From an uncultured Lachnospiraceae bacterium (lineage in GTDB: Bacteria > Bacillota > Clostridia > Lachnospirales > Lachnospiraceae): a stretch of DNA of 64,000 bases. A program made the translations under genes and the position numbers. Under the pieces are notes generated by a model. That model had not been told where the DNA came from, searched no databases, and was given only the letters and a program-made list of their open reading frames with translations. Shown one piece after another: positions 36,626 through 43,627 of this stretch. The stretch is from positions 1 to 64,000 of the forward strand of contig CALWHG010000007.1 in assembly GCA_944380315.1 (NCBI GenBank), written 5' to 3'. Numbering within the stretch: the stretch's first letter is position 1; every line of letters begins with the position of its first letter.

Positions 36626-38067
36626 ACAAGGACGCAAGCTGGATATCAGAATGGATAGAGGCACATGCCGATACATTTGATGATGCAAATGACAGTATAT
36701 GGGGCTATGCAGAGCTGGCCTTTCATGAATACAGATCGGCGGAGCTCATCATGAAGCTCCTTAAGGAGCAGGGCTTTGAGCTGAGGAAGGGGCTTGCGGG
36801 CATACCCACCTGCTTCTCGGCTGCCGCCTCCTTCGGGACCGGCAAGCCCGTAGTCGGCATACTGGGCGAATATGATGCGCTGTCAGGGCTTTCCCAGGAG
36901 GCCGGCATCCCTGAGAAAAGGCCGGTATCCGGTCAGCAGTCAGGACATGGCTGCGGACACTGCAGTCTGGGAGTGGGTTCCATGGCGGCTGCCATGGCCA
37001 TAAAGGCATATCTTGAGGAAACAGGAAGGGACGGTACGGTCATATATTTCGGCTGTCCTGCAGAGGAGGGCGCCGGCTCCAAGCAGTTCATGGCGAGGGC
37101 AGGTGCGTTTGACGGAGTCGATTTCGTATACACCTGGCATCCCTCCTGGAAAAATGAGATAGAGGCTTCGCATTCAAATGCCATCATAGGTGCGAACTTC
37201 ACCTTTGAGGGCCTGTCCTCACATGCAGGAGCCACTCCCTATCTGGGGAGGAGCGCCCTGGACAGCTGCGAGCTCATGAGCGTGGGCTGCAATTATCTGA
37301 GGGAGCATGTGATCCCCGAGGCAAGGATACATTATGCATACATAGATGCCGGCGGTACAGCACCAAACGTGGTACAGGATCATGCGGTGGTCAGATATGA
37401 GGTCAGGGCTCCCTATGTGGCTCAGGCAAAGGAGATATTTGAAAGGGTAAAGGAGGTGGCAAGAGGCGCCTCCATCATGGCAGGTACCAGCTACGACTGC
37501 GAGTTGGCCATGGCCTTTACGGAGTATGTGCCAAACGATGCCCTTGCTTCAGTCATGGATGAATGTCTCTCGGAGATAGGAGCTCCTGCCTGGACGGATG
37601 AGGATATGGCGCTTGCCAGGAGCTTCCTTGACAGCTACAACGATGAGGTGAAAAAGGAGATAAGGAAGGAGGTCTCAGAGCTTTATGGAGAGGACAGGGT
37701 GGAGGAGATACTGGCTGCACCCCTTGATCGTGAGGTGCATCCCTACAGCCCTGCAAAAATAAAGCTCCAGGCAGGCTCCACGGATGTGGGAGATGTGGCT
37801 GCCTGCGTGCCCACACTGAATCTCCTGATGGCGACCTGCTGTGTGGGAAATGTGGGACATACCTGGCAGATGACGGCGCAGGCCTGCAGTCCCCTGGCTC
37901 ATAAGGGCATGCTGGCTGCTGCAAAGGTCATCGCCCTTTCGGGGATACGTACCATGGAGAGGCCCGAGGTAGTGGACAGGGCCTGGGAGGAGCTGAGGAA
38001 GAGGAACGGCGGAGCCTATGTATGCCCGCTTCCGGACAGCGTAGAGCCTCCCCTTGAGACCTACTGA
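36622..38067 (+). CDS. M20-family amidohydrolase, AbgB-like
   Basis: 481-aa zinc-dependent amidohydrolase of the M20 group, closest in pattern to p-aminobenzoyl-glutamate utilisation protein B. Metal and catalytic segments: GILGEYDALSG, SGHGCGHCSLGVGSM, CPAEEGAGSKQF, FVYTWHPSW, and the lid domain start LSSHAGATPYLG. Coupling to a binding protein and permease suggests uptake followed by hydrolysis of an N-acyl amino acid or dipeptide-like compound. This is inference from context. Confidence 0.86.
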   Translation: MNKDASWISEWIEAHADTFDDANDSIWGYAELAFHEYRSAELIMKLLKEQGFELRKGLAGIPTCFSAAASFGTGKPVVGILGEYDALSGLSQEAGIPEKRPVSGQQSGHGCGHCSLGVGSMAAAMAIKAYLEETGRDGTVIYFGCPAEEGAGSKQFMARAGAFDGVDFVYTWHPSWKNEIEASHSNAIIGANFTFEGLSSHAGATPYLGRSALDSCELMSVGCNYLREHVIPEARIHYAYIDAGGTAPNVVQDHAVVRYEVRAPYVAQAKEIFERVKEVARGASIMAGTSYDCELAMAFTEYVPNDALASVMDECLSEIGAPAWTDEDMALARSFLDSYNDEVKKEIRKEVSELYGEDRVEEILAAPLDREVHPYSPAKIKLQAGSTDVGDVAACVPTLNLLMATCCVGNVGHTWQMTAQACSPLAHKGMLAAAKVIALSGIRTMERPEVVDRAWEELRKRNGGAYVCPLPDSVEPPLETY

Positions 38068-38091
38068 CATACTTATTTACATACATGATTT

Positions 38092-38120
38092 TTGACAAGG
38101 CAGGAGCAGCGTGATAAAAT
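38092..38120 (+). promoter_or_regulatory. Promoter for lgt
   Basis: TTGACA (38092-38097), 17 bp, TAAAAT (38115-38120). The predicted leader of about 75 nt contains the hairpin at 38162-38180. Confidence 0.78.
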
Positions 38121-38161
38121 CTTATCCGGATCATAGTCTTATCTGAGAGTTTGAAGTGGCT

Positions 38162-38180
38162 CCTGCAGTGTACCTGCAGG
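38162..38180 (+). other. Hairpin in the lgt leader
   Basis: Perfect 7-bp inverted repeat CCTGCAG (38162-38168) / CTGCAGG (38174-38180) with a 5-nt loop, 12 nt before the GGAGG ribosome site. It could affect translation initiation or be a protein-binding site. Confidence 0.45.
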
Positions 38181-38200
38181 TGTGGATATATGGAGGATGC

Positions 38201-39094
38201 ATGAGCTATAACGGAGCAGATCTTATATTTCCCAACCTTGGCATAGTCATACAGAAGCTGAGCCGGAGCATAACCGTTTTCGGAGGCTTCACCATCTATT
38301 ATTATGGGATAATCATAGCCATAGGCATGCTATGCGGCATAGGAGTGGCCGTATGGGATGCAAGACGGAGAGGGCAGGATCCGGAGTTCTATACGGACTT
38401 TGCCCTTTACGCCATAATCATATCAGTCATAGGGGCCCGCATATATTATGTGATATTTGATTGGGACATATATAAAAATGATCTTATGTCCATCTTCAAT
38501 CTCAGAAAGGGAGGCCTTGCGATCTATGGAGGCATCATAGCTGCCTTTGCCACGGCCTTCGTATATGCCAGGATCAAAAAGACCCCGTTTCTGAAGCTGG
38601 CGGACACGGGCATACTTGGGCTGATCACAGGCCAGATCATAGGCCGCTGGGGCAATTTTTTCAACTGCGAGGCCTTTGGGGGCTATACGAACAATCCCCT
38701 GGCCATGCGTATAAAGGAGACTCTGGTAAATCCCTCCATGATCTCCCAGGAGCTCAGGGATCATATGATATTTGATGCGGGGGTAAGCTACATACAGGTC
38801 CATCCGACCTTCCTGTATGAATCGGTCTGGAACCTGCTCAGCCTCTGCTTCCTGATATGGTTCGGAAAGTACAGGCAGAAATGGCAGGGAGAGATAGCCG
38901 TACTTTATCTGATGCTGTACGGGCTTGGAAGATTTTTCATAGAGGGACTGCGTACGGACCAGCTCCTGATCCCCGGTACGGGACTTGCGGTATCCCAGTG
39001 CCTTTCCGCAGTGCTCTTTATAGGAGCCCTTGCCGTCATGATATACCAGCAGAAGCGATACAGACATGCACCGGTGACAGGACTCAAGACCTGA
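38201..39094 (+). CDS. lgt: Prolipoprotein diacylglyceryl transferase
   Basis: 297-aa membrane enzyme that transfers diacylglycerol to the lipobox cysteine of prolipoproteins. FGGFTIYYYGIIIAIGMLCG is the first conserved helix, GGLAIYGGIIAAF follows, and the Lgt signature is GRWGNFFNCEAFGG. HPTFLYESVWNL and a late EGLRTDQL complete the pattern. The ATG at 38201 follows GGAGG closely; the longer frame from 38156 lacks a ribosome site. Substrates in this window include the lipoproteins at 24.1 and 35.0 kb. Confidence 0.94.
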   Translation: MSYNGADLIFPNLGIVIQKLSRSITVFGGFTIYYYGIIIAIGMLCGIGVAVWDARRRGQDPEFYTDFALYAIIISVIGARIYYVIFDWDIYKNDLMSIFNLRKGGLAIYGGIIAAFATAFVYARIKKTPFLKLADTGILGLITGQIIGRWGNFFNCEAFGGYTNNPLAMRIKETLVNPSMISQELRDHMIFDAGVSYIQVHPTFLYESVWNLLSLCFLIWFGKYRQKWQGEIAVLYLMLYGLGRFFIEGLRTDQLLIPGTGLAVSQCLSAVLFIGALAVMIYQQKRYRHAPVTGLKT

Positions 39095-39120
39095 ACCTGT
39101 GGAGAGCCTCAAAACCGGGC

Positions 39121-39149
39121 TTGACAAAAAAAGTCTGATTTGCTATATT
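39121..39149 (+). promoter_or_regulatory. Promoter of the tRNA-Arg gene
   Basis: TTGACA (39121-39126), 17 bp, TATATT (39144-39149) with TGC just before the -10. Transcript start is predicted near 39156, about 14 nt before the mature tRNA. Confidence 0.85.
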
Positions 39150-39169
39150 ATTTGGTGCGTCAAACGCGT

Positions 39170-39243
39170 GCACTAGTAGCTCAATTGGATAGAGCGTTCG
39201 GCTACGGACCGAAAGGTTGGGAGTTCGAGCCTTCTCTGGTGCA
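39170..39243 (+). tRNA. tRNA-Arg (anticodon ACG)
   Basis: 74 nt. Acceptor arm GCACTAG (39170-39176) pairs with CTGGTGC (39236-39242) with one wobble, and A is the discriminator. The anticodon stem TTCGG/CCGAA encloses CTACGGA, giving anticodon ACG, whose A34 would be converted to inosine. The T arm GGGAG-TTCGAGC-CTTCT uses two G-U pairs. CCA is not encoded. The gene abuts the prophage and is its likely attachment site. Confidence 0.92.
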
Positions 39244-39302
39244 TCAGACATGGCCCAGGCGAACTATAAGTTATACCGTATAGGTTGGCTATTCGTTTTG
39301 GG

Positions 39303-39326
39303 TATACCCTTGGATGCAAGGGTATA
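39303..39326. repeat. Inverted repeat at the host-prophage junction
   Basis: Perfect 9-bp inverted repeat TATACCCTT (39303-39311) / AAGGGTATA (39318-39326) with a 6-nt loop, 60 bp downstream of tRNA-Arg and directly before the bidirectional terminator. It has no U-run of its own, so a protein-binding or attachment-associated role is as likely as an RNA hairpin. Confidence 0.5.
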
Positions 39327-39359
39327 AAAAAGGCTGTCGGTAATTCCGGCAGCCTTTTT
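39327..39359. terminator. Bidirectional terminator between tRNA-Arg and the endolysin gene
   Basis: AAAAAGGCTGTCGG pairs with CCGGCAGCCTTTTT around TAATT, with one wobble. A and T runs flank both sides, so it can end the tRNA transcript (+) and the phage late transcript (-), which finishes at the endolysin gene 20 bp away. Confidence 0.9.
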
Positions 39360-39379
39360 GCTTTTCTATGAATATACAT

Positions 39380-40147
39380 TTATGGTTTTATCCTGTCACC
39401 ATGTATGTATTTGATCGAACCATCCGGGTTCATCTCGCACTGGCTAGGATTCACAAGATATCCTTCCGTGTCGAATGCCCAGATCTTTTCCACTCCATCC
39501 TTGTCCGGGAAACGAAGGATGTTGTTGACATGGTACTGGCCCTTGTTATGGCCATAGGCGTACCACCAGCCGTCAGAGTCTGCATTCCAGCCAATATTTT
39601 CATAGTAGGGCTTCACAGGCTGCACTTCCTTCCCATAGTCCAGGTTTGTGGCAGTATGGTGACCATCATATAACAGGATGTCACCGGGGAGCAGATAGTC
39701 ATCAGAGTCAAGGTATTTGCTGCCTGTCAACACCTCGAAGCCGGCAGAAGACAGCACGGCCCGCTCGTTACCCGTGTACATATAGATGGATACCGCCTGC
39801 AGCTCCTGGCGTCCGAGGATGTACCCGGCCGCCTTGACATTGCCAGCTATGCCTGAGCTGCAGTCTGCCTCACACTTGACATCTATCTTCTCCGGATCAT
39901 ACCCGGCGTCTTTCAGGGCATACCAGTAGGTATACCGGTCATCCTGGTCATAGCCCACGTTGGGATTCAGTGCAGCCTTCCTGGCCAGATCAGCTATCAG
40001 CTGTCTTACCGTAGCATCCGGATGCCTCAGCACGCAGCTCCATGGCCTATCATACCAGGGGATGATGGCCCATTCTCCACCTGTCTGGTCACCTGCCTGG
40101 CCGCCATGATAGCGGCCATTTTCGTCTTTTCCGCAATTACTGATCAT
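39380..40147 (-). CDS. Phage endolysin, cysteine peptidase with wall-binding C-terminus
   Basis: 255-aa peptidoglycan hydrolase that lyses the host. The N-terminal segment GGQAGDQTGGEW...WYDRPW (residues 15-36) is a hallmark of one NlpC/P60-like phage lysin group. The probable nucleophile is C96 in CEADCSSG, with a His in DGHHTATN near 160. Residues about 175-250 hold Trp/Tyr-rich repeats (GWNADSDGWWYAYG, IWAFDTEGYLV) for cell-wall binding. It overlaps the holin gene by 11 bp and is the last late gene before the terminator. Confidence 0.88.
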   Translation of the reverse strand: MISNCGKDENGRYHGGQAGDQTGGEWAIIPWYDRPWSCVLRHPDATVRQLIADLARKAALNPNVGYDQDDRYTYWYALKDAGYDPEKIDVKCEADCSSGIAGNVKAAGYILGRQELQAVSIYMYTGNERAVLSSAGFEVLTGSKYLDSDDYLLPGDILLYDGHHTATNLDYGKEVQPVKPYYENIGWNADSDGWWYAYGHNKGQYHVNNILRFPDKDGVEKIWAFDTEGYLVNPSQCEMNPDGSIKYIHGDRIKP

Positions 40148-40616
40148 TTCCCTTGTCCTCCCCCGTATGAATGTCCACGCCCGCCTCTATGAGCTTCTGA
40201 GTGACCTCCAGGCCTATTATCAGAAATGCTGGCACATTGTAGCCGCATTCCACCAGATTCTCCAGGATGGAGCGGATCTCATTTATTAACAGCGTGGCCA
40301 GGGTGAACCAGCCGAAGAGCACCAGAAAGCCGAGATCAATGCCAAGGATATCATTTCCCAAATGAATGAATAATTCGGGCATCAAAAAAGCTACCAGGAC
40401 GATGACCCAGTAGCCCAGCTTCTTGAGGATCCCCTTGAATCCCGCCTTACTGCTTTCCTTCTGCAGCTTTCGGGATTTGTACCATCCGGTCAGCCAGTCC
40501 AGCACATTGCAGAGCAGGAAGCCCGCAAAGACATACCAGTAGGTGCCGAAAATGGCCGTAGCTATCGCCACGGCCGCTCCTACTATCATATTGTATCTAT
40601 CTACGAAGTCCATCAT
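40137..40616 (-). CDS. Phage holin
   Basis: 159-aa membrane protein of the phage holin 4 type (toxin-secretion/lysis holin family). Hydrophobic segments lie around residues 8-28, 30-48, 68-88 and 95-115, with WYKSRKLQKESSKAGFKGILKK, the family's loop (given as WYKSRKLQKESSKAG then FKGILKK). It permeabilises the membrane at the set time so the endolysin can act. The first two codons are both Met. Next to the endolysin, as expected. Confidence 0.9.
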   Translation of the reverse strand: MMDFVDRYNMIVGAAVAIATAIFGTYWYVFAGFLLCNVLDWLTGWYKSRKLQKESSKAGFKGILKKLGYWVIVLVAFLMPELFIHLGNDILGIDLGFLVLFGWFTLATLLINEIRSILENLVECGYNVPAFLIIGLEVTQKLIEAGVDIHTGEDKGNDQ

Positions 40617-40617
40617 G

Positions 40618-40761
40618 TCAGTCCTCCTTGTGTTCGTCTAACCAAGCCTGGACCTTTTCGCGCCAGAGCTTGGGCACATCGTCTATGGTCCACGCTTTGC
40701 CTGTCTTAGGGTTGATCTCATCGTCTCCTCGCAGGATCTTGCTGCCGTAGAATGCTCCCAT
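40618..40761 (-). CDS. Small phage protein of the lysis module
   Basis: 47-aa protein encoded one base upstream of the holin gene, beginning MGAFYGSKILRGDDEINP and continuing KTGKAWTIDDVPKLW. Start ATG is preceded by a strong GGAGGTG inside the preceding gene. Short proteins of this pattern are common at this position in clostridial phages, but I know of no established function. Confidence 0.72.
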   Translation of the reverse strand: MGAFYGSKILRGDDEINPKTGKAWTIDDVPKLWREKVQAWLDEHKED

Positions 40762-41138
40762 TATGCTTCACCTCCTGTCGCGATGTCAGATACTACAGTG
40801 CCCAGGTCATCTATGGCACCATTCTGGATGGCCTGCTCAGCCTTGAACGCCTCCATCTGCTTCTCGACTTCCGTCTTCTCCCGGAGCCCGAAGGTAGTTA
40901 GTATGCCATCATCCGTCCATCTGATGGTCCAGGGCTCCTGAAGGACCAGGTCCTCGTAGATGCCTGTGATGTTGCCGGCATCATTCTTGATGGTGACCTC
41001 CCCTAGGTTTTCAGCGGTCAGCTGATCTTTGAGCGTCTGGATGGCTGCTACATCTGCTGCCAGCACCGTGATGCTGCCAATGGCAGGCATCTGCTGCACT
41101 TCGATCTCTGTGTTGTCTTTGAGAATTATCTTGTCCAT
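40761..41138 (-). CDS. Phage protein of unknown function before the lysis genes
   Basis: 125-aa acidic protein beginning MDKIILKDNTEIEVQQ. The N-terminal 80 residues look beta-rich (AIGSITVLAADVAAIQTLK), and the C-terminus is a helix with EKQMEAFKAEQAIQNGAIDDL. AAGGAGG precedes the ATG. It starts just after the terminator at 41,184, so it needs readthrough or its own promoter. It may be a baseplate or tail accessory protein by position. Stop and next start overlap. Confidence 0.7.
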   Translation of the reverse strand: MDKIILKDNTEIEVQQMPAIGSITVLAADVAAIQTLKDQLTAENLGEVTIKNDAGNITGIYEDLVLQEPWTIRWTDDGILTTFGLREKTEVEKQMEAFKAEQAIQNGAIDDLGTVVSDIATGGEA

Positions 41139-41174
41139 ATGGACCTCCTTTATAAAAATATATTTTTTATTATC

Positions 41175-41199
41175 TATATAAAAAGAGCCCGAAGGCTCT
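41175..41199 (-). terminator. Terminator at the distal end of the shufflon
   Basis: On the - strand AGAGCC-TTCG-GGCTCT is followed at once by TTTTTATATA. It would stop transcripts leaving the fibre cassettes before the 125-aa gene and lies only 17 bp outside the outermost recombination site, so it is outside the invertible region. Confidence 0.85.
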
Positions 41200-41215
41200 G
41201 GATTTTCATCTTTAA

Positions 41216-41227
41216 ACTAACGGTCTG
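41216..41227 (+). repeat. Shufflon site 3 (inverted orientation)
   Basis: ACTAACGGTCTG on the + strand, reading Thr-Asn-Gly-Leu into cassette 3. It is the only exact copy in the opposite orientation to the three sites at 43,186, 43,607 and 43,862, so it is the expected partner for inversion. Flanks are AAACTAACGG on the left and GAATTC on the right. Confidence 0.8.
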
Positions 41228-41476
41228 AATTCTAAAATTTTATTTGAACAGACATACACTGAGCATGATCTATCAAATTTAGCCGATGGAATCTATCTGT
41301 TTAATGGGTATGGCCAATATGCAGGTGGAGAAAAACCTTTTAGTAATGCTTGGGGCCAGTGGTTTCAAGGAACTACTTCAAGTGGAGAAAAGTATATCAG
41401 CGTGATAAACCTATCTACGGGGCAGATTATCACAAAGAATAATGATGGACCTTGGAATACTTTCCCTACACCTTAA
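41216..41476 (+). other. Silent tail-fibre C-terminal cassette 3 (inverted)
   Basis: Open frame of 86 codons plus TAA with no start codon or ribosome site of its own, beginning Thr-Asn-Gly-Leu at the shared site. It contains DLSNLADGIYLFNGYGQY, PFSNAWGQWFQG and ends NNDGPWNTFPTP. The SNAW...NLSTGQI...DGPW order parallels SAW...LELPGVL...DGSPPW in cassette 2, so both look like versions of one tip domain. It would be expressed only after inversion joins it to the fibre gene. AT-rich compared with flanking phage genes. Confidence 0.78.
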
Positions 41477-41653
41477 ACTAAAGGAGTTATGCCGATAGTA
41501 AATAAGCTGGATCTTCAATATATATCCAAAATAAGCGTTTTAGCCTGGAATGCCACAGATGTGGGATTTATTATCGAAACATCTCTTGGTAAATTCCAAA
41601 TAGTGGGGCATACCAATAATAATACAGTTGAATGCTACCTTATTGATTCGTAA
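41477..41653 (+). other. Possible fifth cassette or small downstream gene
   Basis: Directly after cassette 3's stop, ACTAAAGGAGTT opens a frame Thr-Lys-Gly-Val-Met-Pro... to TAA. It resembles a diverged site (ACTAA-GG shared) followed by a cassette. Equally, AAAGGAG with ATG at 41489 could start a separate 54-aa protein, MPIVNKLDLQYIS to VECYLIDS. Content (SVLAWNATDVGFIIETSLG) resembles fibre-tip sequence. The two readings share the same frame. Confidence 0.5.
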
Positions 41654-41658
41654 TTTGC

Positions 41659-41672
41659 CTGAATCTTAGGAG
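41659..41672. repeat. 14-bp inverted repeat, left copy (flanks recombinase)
   Basis: CTGAATCTTAGGAG here; its exact inverse lies at 42,910-42,923, where it spans the stop codon of cassette 2. The pair encloses only the recombinase gene and its terminator. It may be a second recombination point or a relic of cassette duplication. A 24-codon frame with a ribosome-site-like AAAGG follows (ATG 41,689) but is not supported as a gene. Confidence 0.6.
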
Positions 41673-41799
41673 ATAAAGGAATTATGAACATGAATTTTCA
41701 TATTTTTTTGTACCTTAATCCCAGTGTTCCCCTTCCCATCGTGCGCTTTCCCATATAACTTTCTTCTGCTCTTTTCTATTCCATGGTTTTTATATAGCA

Positions 41800-41827
41800 C
41801 AAAAAAGCCTCCGTATCACGCAGGCTT
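41800..41827 (-). terminator. Terminator of the recombinase gene
   Basis: On the - strand AAGCCTGCG-TGATA-CGGAGGCTT with one internal mismatch, then TTTTTTG. It isolates the recombinase transcript from the inverted cassettes beyond. Confidence 0.82.
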
Positions 41828-41849
41828 CATAATCGTCCGGATATGTAGC

Positions 41850-42836
41850 TTATGATGTCATCATGTATTCCAGCTGTATCCGTCGTGGATTGTCTTTCGC
41901 ATAGATCCTGGTCGTGTCCGCCGACTCATGGCCCAAAAGCGTCTGCAGGACTTCCAGTGGCATCTTCTTATTTAGTCTATGTGTGGCCATCGTGTGTCTT
42001 ATCAGGTGAGGGAATACCCTTCTGTTTATACCGGCCCTCTTGCCTATCTCCTTTATGATCTTTTGGATGGCACTGACACTCAATCTCTCGTGCGGATAAC
42101 GATCCGACACAAACAATGCAGGGTTGAAATCCGTGCGTTGCTTGAAATAGTCATCCAGCTCTATGGCTGCCGCTGGATCTATGTATACGAACCTCTCTTT
42201 ATCTCCTTTGCCTACTACAAGAACACTCCTGCTTTCATAATCAATGTCATCTTTATTTGCCGCTTCTACTTCTGATACCCTGCAGCCCGTGGCATAGATA
42301 AATGCCACAAGAGCTCTTTCCCTTTGCGTTCTGCAATTCTTCTTAAACCTTTCATACTCATCTGGTGTCAACGGTCTCCTTATGTTCTTCTTGTACCTTA
42401 TCGGCTCCACAGTGGCCATGGGATTGGATGATATGATCCCCGCATCAGACATGTACCTAAAAAATCCATTAAGCTTTATGCGCATGCTGTCCTTACGCCT
42501 GTTGCCTATACCCCTTAGCCGTTGGTAGTTATCCAGGAATTTTCTGATATCCCACTCATTTACATCTTGAATGATCTTAGGAGTAGCCAGGCAAAAGTCC
42601 CTGAGGACCTGTCTGTACTGCGTAAGGGTTCCCTCTTTCAACCCTGCGCTCTCTTTTCTCTTTAGGTACCTTCTTATCTCCTCCCAGAAATTGTGTCGCA
42701 GCTCTGGAAGCGTCTCTTTCGGTTTGATGTCATAGTCCGAAGCCGCCTCCAGGACCGCCATGTCTATCATGGTCAGCTGTTCCTGAGTGAAGTTAGGGGC
42801 TAAGAGAGTCAGGATCTTGTCCCTTAGTTCTTGCAT
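41850..42836 (-). CDS. Tyrosine recombinase of the tail-fibre shufflon
   Basis: 328-aa Xer/integrase-family site-specific recombinase. An N-terminal SAM-like DNA-binding domain (about 45-135; GLKEGTLTQYRQVL, MRIKLNGFFRYM) precedes the catalytic domain, which has Arg in ATGCRVSEVEAA, Lys in VGKGDKERF, HLIRHTMATH, LLGHESADTTRIYA with the nucleophilic Tyr. All catalytic residues are present. AAGGAGG precedes the ATG. It lies between oppositely oriented fibre cassettes rather than at a prophage end, so its substrate is most likely the ACTAACGG sites. By context it works like Rci of plasmid R64; family membership is certain, role inferred. Confidence 0.88.
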   Translation of the reverse strand: MQELRDKILTLLAPNFTQEQLTMIDMAVLEAASDYDIKPKETLPELRHNFWEEIRRYLKRKESAGLKEGTLTQYRQVLRDFCLATPKIIQDVNEWDIRKFLDNYQRLRGIGNRRKDSMRIKLNGFFRYMSDAGIISSNPMATVEPIRYKKNIRRPLTPDEYERFKKNCRTQRERALVAFIYATGCRVSEVEAANKDDIDYESRSVLVVGKGDKERFVYIDPAAAIELDDYFKQRTDFNPALFVSDRYPHERLSVSAIQKIIKEIGKRAGINRRVFPHLIRHTMATHRLNKKMPLEVLQTLLGHESADTTRIYAKDNPRRIQLEYMMTS

Positions 42837-42909
42837 AAATATATCCTCCTTCCTACCATTATGGTATCAGAAAGAGGATATCTTCACTATTTATTCATTT
42901 GTCCGCAAA

Positions 42910-42923
42910 CTCCTAAGATTCAG
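42910..42923. repeat. 14-bp inverted repeat, right copy
   Basis: CTCCTAAGATTCAG, the exact inverse of 41,659-41,672. On the - strand it contains the TAG stop of cassette 2. Confidence 0.6.
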
Positions 42924-43197
42924 AATTTACCAATTCTGTTAGAATTTTGAAAACCCAAGGAGGAGAGCCGTCTCCTCTTGCCACCCTTCCATATAATACG
43001 CCCGGTAATTCCAAGGACATGAATAATTGAGCGTTGTTTCCACTATTACTATGACTCCAAGCAGAATAAAATGAGTTTTGAAAATTCAAGTCTATTGCAG
43101 TGGTGTTACTAATAAAACCCTCTAAGTCATAGTTGGAATGGGTGATTTCTTCTAACGGAATCAGTTTAGATGAATCTCTTAAAGCCAGACCGTTAGT
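42913..43197 (-). other. Silent tail-fibre C-terminal cassette 2
   Basis: 94 codons plus TAG without a start, opening with Thr-Asn-Gly-Leu-Ala-Leu at the shared site and containing LIPLEEITHSNYDLEGF, FYSAWSHSNSGNNAQLFM and RVARGDGSPPWVFKIL. Same strand as the expressed fibre, but separated from it by cassette 1, so currently untranslated. Followed 77 bp later by the recombinase start. Patterned like cassette 3. Confidence 0.78.
43186..43197 (-). repeat. Shufflon site 2
   Basis: ACTAACGGTCTG on the - strand, extended to ACTAACGGTCTGGCTTTAA, 19 bp shared exactly with site 1. The TAA inside ACTAACGG also ends cassette 1, so the site serves as stop codon for one cassette and first codons for the next. 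Confidence 0.8.
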
Positions 43198-43618
43198 TTG
43201 AAGAGCTATCGGAGAAGTTTACTGTACCTACCTGACGTATTACGGATCCCTGTGTATTTACCTCCTGAAATCCTATTGCAGTTTGGGTAGCATAGATTCT
43301 GTATGGATTACCTGTCAAGGTTCCTATATCTATGCCTGTCCATACTCCTCCACCATCGCTACCAGATACCCGTTTCAGTAGTAAGGTCCATTTGTTATCG
43401 GATGGCAAAGTGTAATATATCCCACCGGCTACAGAAATTGCTAAAGCACACCAACCCCAGACAAAAATAATTGAATCGGAACCATCTGGAGATATGGATG
43501 AGTTCCAATCCAGTACAACGGTTTTAGCAATGCCATTCTTCTGTTGGTCTGTAGCGAATAATTGTTCAAATGTATTAATTGCGGCATGAACAGGCTGTAT
43601 TAAAGCCAGACCGTTAGT
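43193..43618 (-). other. Silent tail-fibre C-terminal cassette 1
   Basis: 141 codons plus TAA, the longest cassette, opening Thr-Asn-Gly-Leu-Ala-Leu at site 1. It includes HAAINTFEQLFATDQQK, VVLDWNSSISPDGSDS, WGWCALAISVAGGIYYTLP and TGNPYRIYATQTAIGFQEV. It begins 10 bp after the stop of the expressed fibre and has no ribosome site. An internal ATG (43,408) gives a 71-aa frame that is only part of this cassette, not a gene of its own. Confidence 0.78.
43607..43618 (-). repeat. Shufflon site 1
   Basis: ACTAACGGTCTG on the - strand with the same 19-bp extension as site 2 (…GGCTTTAA). In direct orientation to the expressed site at 43,862. Confidence 0.8.
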
Positions 43619-43627
43619 CTACGGATT

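Noticed and set aside
41689-41763. 24-codon frame after the inverted cassettes with an AAAGG upstream
   Set aside because: Too short, no recognisable content, and the apparent ribosome site lies in the 14-bp repeat region; kept only as a note.
41850-42836. Tyrosine recombinase as the prophage integrase
   Set aside because: It lies inside the tail-fibre locus between inverted cassettes, 2.5 kb inside the late end, rather than in a lysogeny module next to the attachment site. Integration use cannot be fully excluded without the far prophage end.
43193-43408. Independent 71-aa gene starting at an internal ATG
   Set aside because: The same frame is open upstream to the recombination site at 43,618 with continuous fibre-like sequence and no ribosome site at the ATG, so it is part of cassette 1.
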